A stretch of 15,229 nucleotides of DNA from Cohaesibacteraceae bacterium. Its GTDB lineage: Bacteria; Pseudomonadota; Alphaproteobacteria; Rhizobiales; Cohaesibacteraceae. Location of the stretch: NCBI GenBank assembly GCA_016764535.1, contig JAESRR010000032.1:1-15229 (forward strand), written 5' to 3'. Within the stretch, counting starts at the first letter, position 1, and each line of letters opens with the position of its first letter. This document shows, piece by piece, positions 14,691 to 15,229 of the stretch. The notes beneath the pieces were generated by a model. The model did no database searches. It was not told where the DNA came from and saw only the letters and a list, made by a program, of their open reading frames with translations. A program made the position numbers and the translations under genes.

Positions 14691-15229
14691 ATGACAAGCA
14701 GTGACCAGCTGTGGATATTGATTTGCGTGATACTCGTGTTCTTCATGCAGGCCGGTTTTGGCTGCCTGGAAACGGGGCTAGTGCGCTCAAAAAACAATAT
14801 CAATGTCGCCGTCAAAAACTTCAGTGATTTCGTAATATCCTGCACAGTATTCGCCCTTTTTGGCTATGGCATCATGTTTGGCTCGTCGTTTTTTGGCCTT
14901 TTTGGCGTGCCTGATTTTTCCGTGCTGAATGATAAAGATCATCTTGGTCTCATTTTCATTTTTCAAATGGTTTTCTGCGGCACCTGCTCAACCATAGTTT
15001 CGGGTGCCGGAGCCGAGAGGATGAGTTATCTCAGCTATGTTATTCTCACCATTATCATTGCCGGAATTATATATCCGGTTGGTGGGCACTGGATCTGGGG
15101 AACCGGAGGCTGGCTTGCAGAACTGGGTGCCCATGATTTTGCCGGAGCTATTGTCGTTCACGCGGTTGGCGGATGGTGTTCTTTGGCAGTTGCCATACTG
15201 GTTGGCCCGAGAATTGGCCGATTTACATC
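14691..15229 (+). CDS. Ammonium transporter (Amt family), N-terminal part, runs off the window
   Basis: 179 complete codons are visible from ATG 14691, which is preceded by AAGGTGG about 7 nt upstream. Amt proteins move ammonium across the inner membrane as trimers. The start places the first helix at once (WILICVILVFFMQAGFGCLE) and there is no signal peptide. Family marks are GLVRSKNNINVAVKNFSDF, FGYGIMFG, FQMVFCGTCSTIVSGAGAER (the Phe-gate region) and DFAGAIVVHAVGG, where H157 corresponds to the first of the twin pore histidines. The MQAGFGCLETGLVRSKN type differs from the E. coli AmtB-like N-terminus, and the upstream gene is fabF rather than glnK. Some relatives of this type carry C-terminal signalling domains; the end lies outside the window, so this cannot be tested here. 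Confidence 0.93.
   Translation, partial: MTSSDQLWILICVILVFFMQAGFGCLETGLVRSKNNINVAVKNFSDFVISCTVFALFGYGIMFGSSFFGLFGVPDFSVLNDKDHLGLIFIFQMVFCGTCSTIVSGAGAERMSYLSYVILTIIIAGIIYPVGGHWIWGTGGWLAELGAHDFAGAIVVHAVGGWCSLAVAILVGPRIGRFT

Overview
The window looks like chromosomal DNA of a free-living alphaproteobacterium. The support is family-level recognition only: an ornithine cyclodeaminase divergent from an Lrp/AsnC regulator, a YtoQ-family protein, an alphaproteobacterial-type MsrA with an N-terminal extension, MepA with a Lys/Pro-rich tail, a DUF2799-like lipoprotein, and a small two-helix membrane protein resembling ones I know from Hyphomicrobiales. Base composition is moderate, with AT-rich intergenic stretches. 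I cannot name a genus. I see no tRNA, rRNA, CRISPR array, transposase, integrase or phage gene, and no gene-free stretch longer than 300 bp.

Layout. Positions 1-4691 (minus) hold a large hybrid sensor histidine kinase (two PAS, GAF, HisKA/HATPase, a degenerate receiver, an intact receiver, two tandem HPt domains). Just downstream is a CheY-like receiver cut by the window edge, so this is probably a phosphorelay operon. Positions 4952-6006 (plus) hold the small membrane protein and msrA, closed by a strong hairpin at 6041-6073 that also serves the convergent caspase gene. Positions 6097-8856 (minus) encode two exported proteins: MepA (peptidoglycan endopeptidase) and a caspase-family protein with a peptidoglycan-binding-like module, a poly-Asn tract and a glycine-zipper C-terminus. 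Positions 9005-10963 (plus) hold a lipoprotein, an unrecognised two-helix membrane protein and YtoQ.

Positions 10964-12626 are a divergent regulator/enzyme pair: an Lrp/AsnC regulator (minus) and ornithine cyclodeaminase (plus). The AT-rich spacer carries a candidate promoter whose -35/-10 spacer contains a palindrome. Positions 12713-14512 (plus) hold a MarR regulator and a FabF-type ketoacyl-ACP synthase with a TTG start, separated by 90 bp containing two palindromes. From 14691 to the window end is the N-terminal part of an Amt ammonium transporter, preceded by a perfect 9-bp inverted repeat.

Most of the window is conserved chromosomal content. The parts most worth a second look are the duplicated HPt modules beside a dead receiver, the caspase with its glycine-zipper tail, the unrecognised 267-aa membrane protein, the possible MarR-FabF regulatory unit, and the non-glnK-linked Amt that runs off the window.
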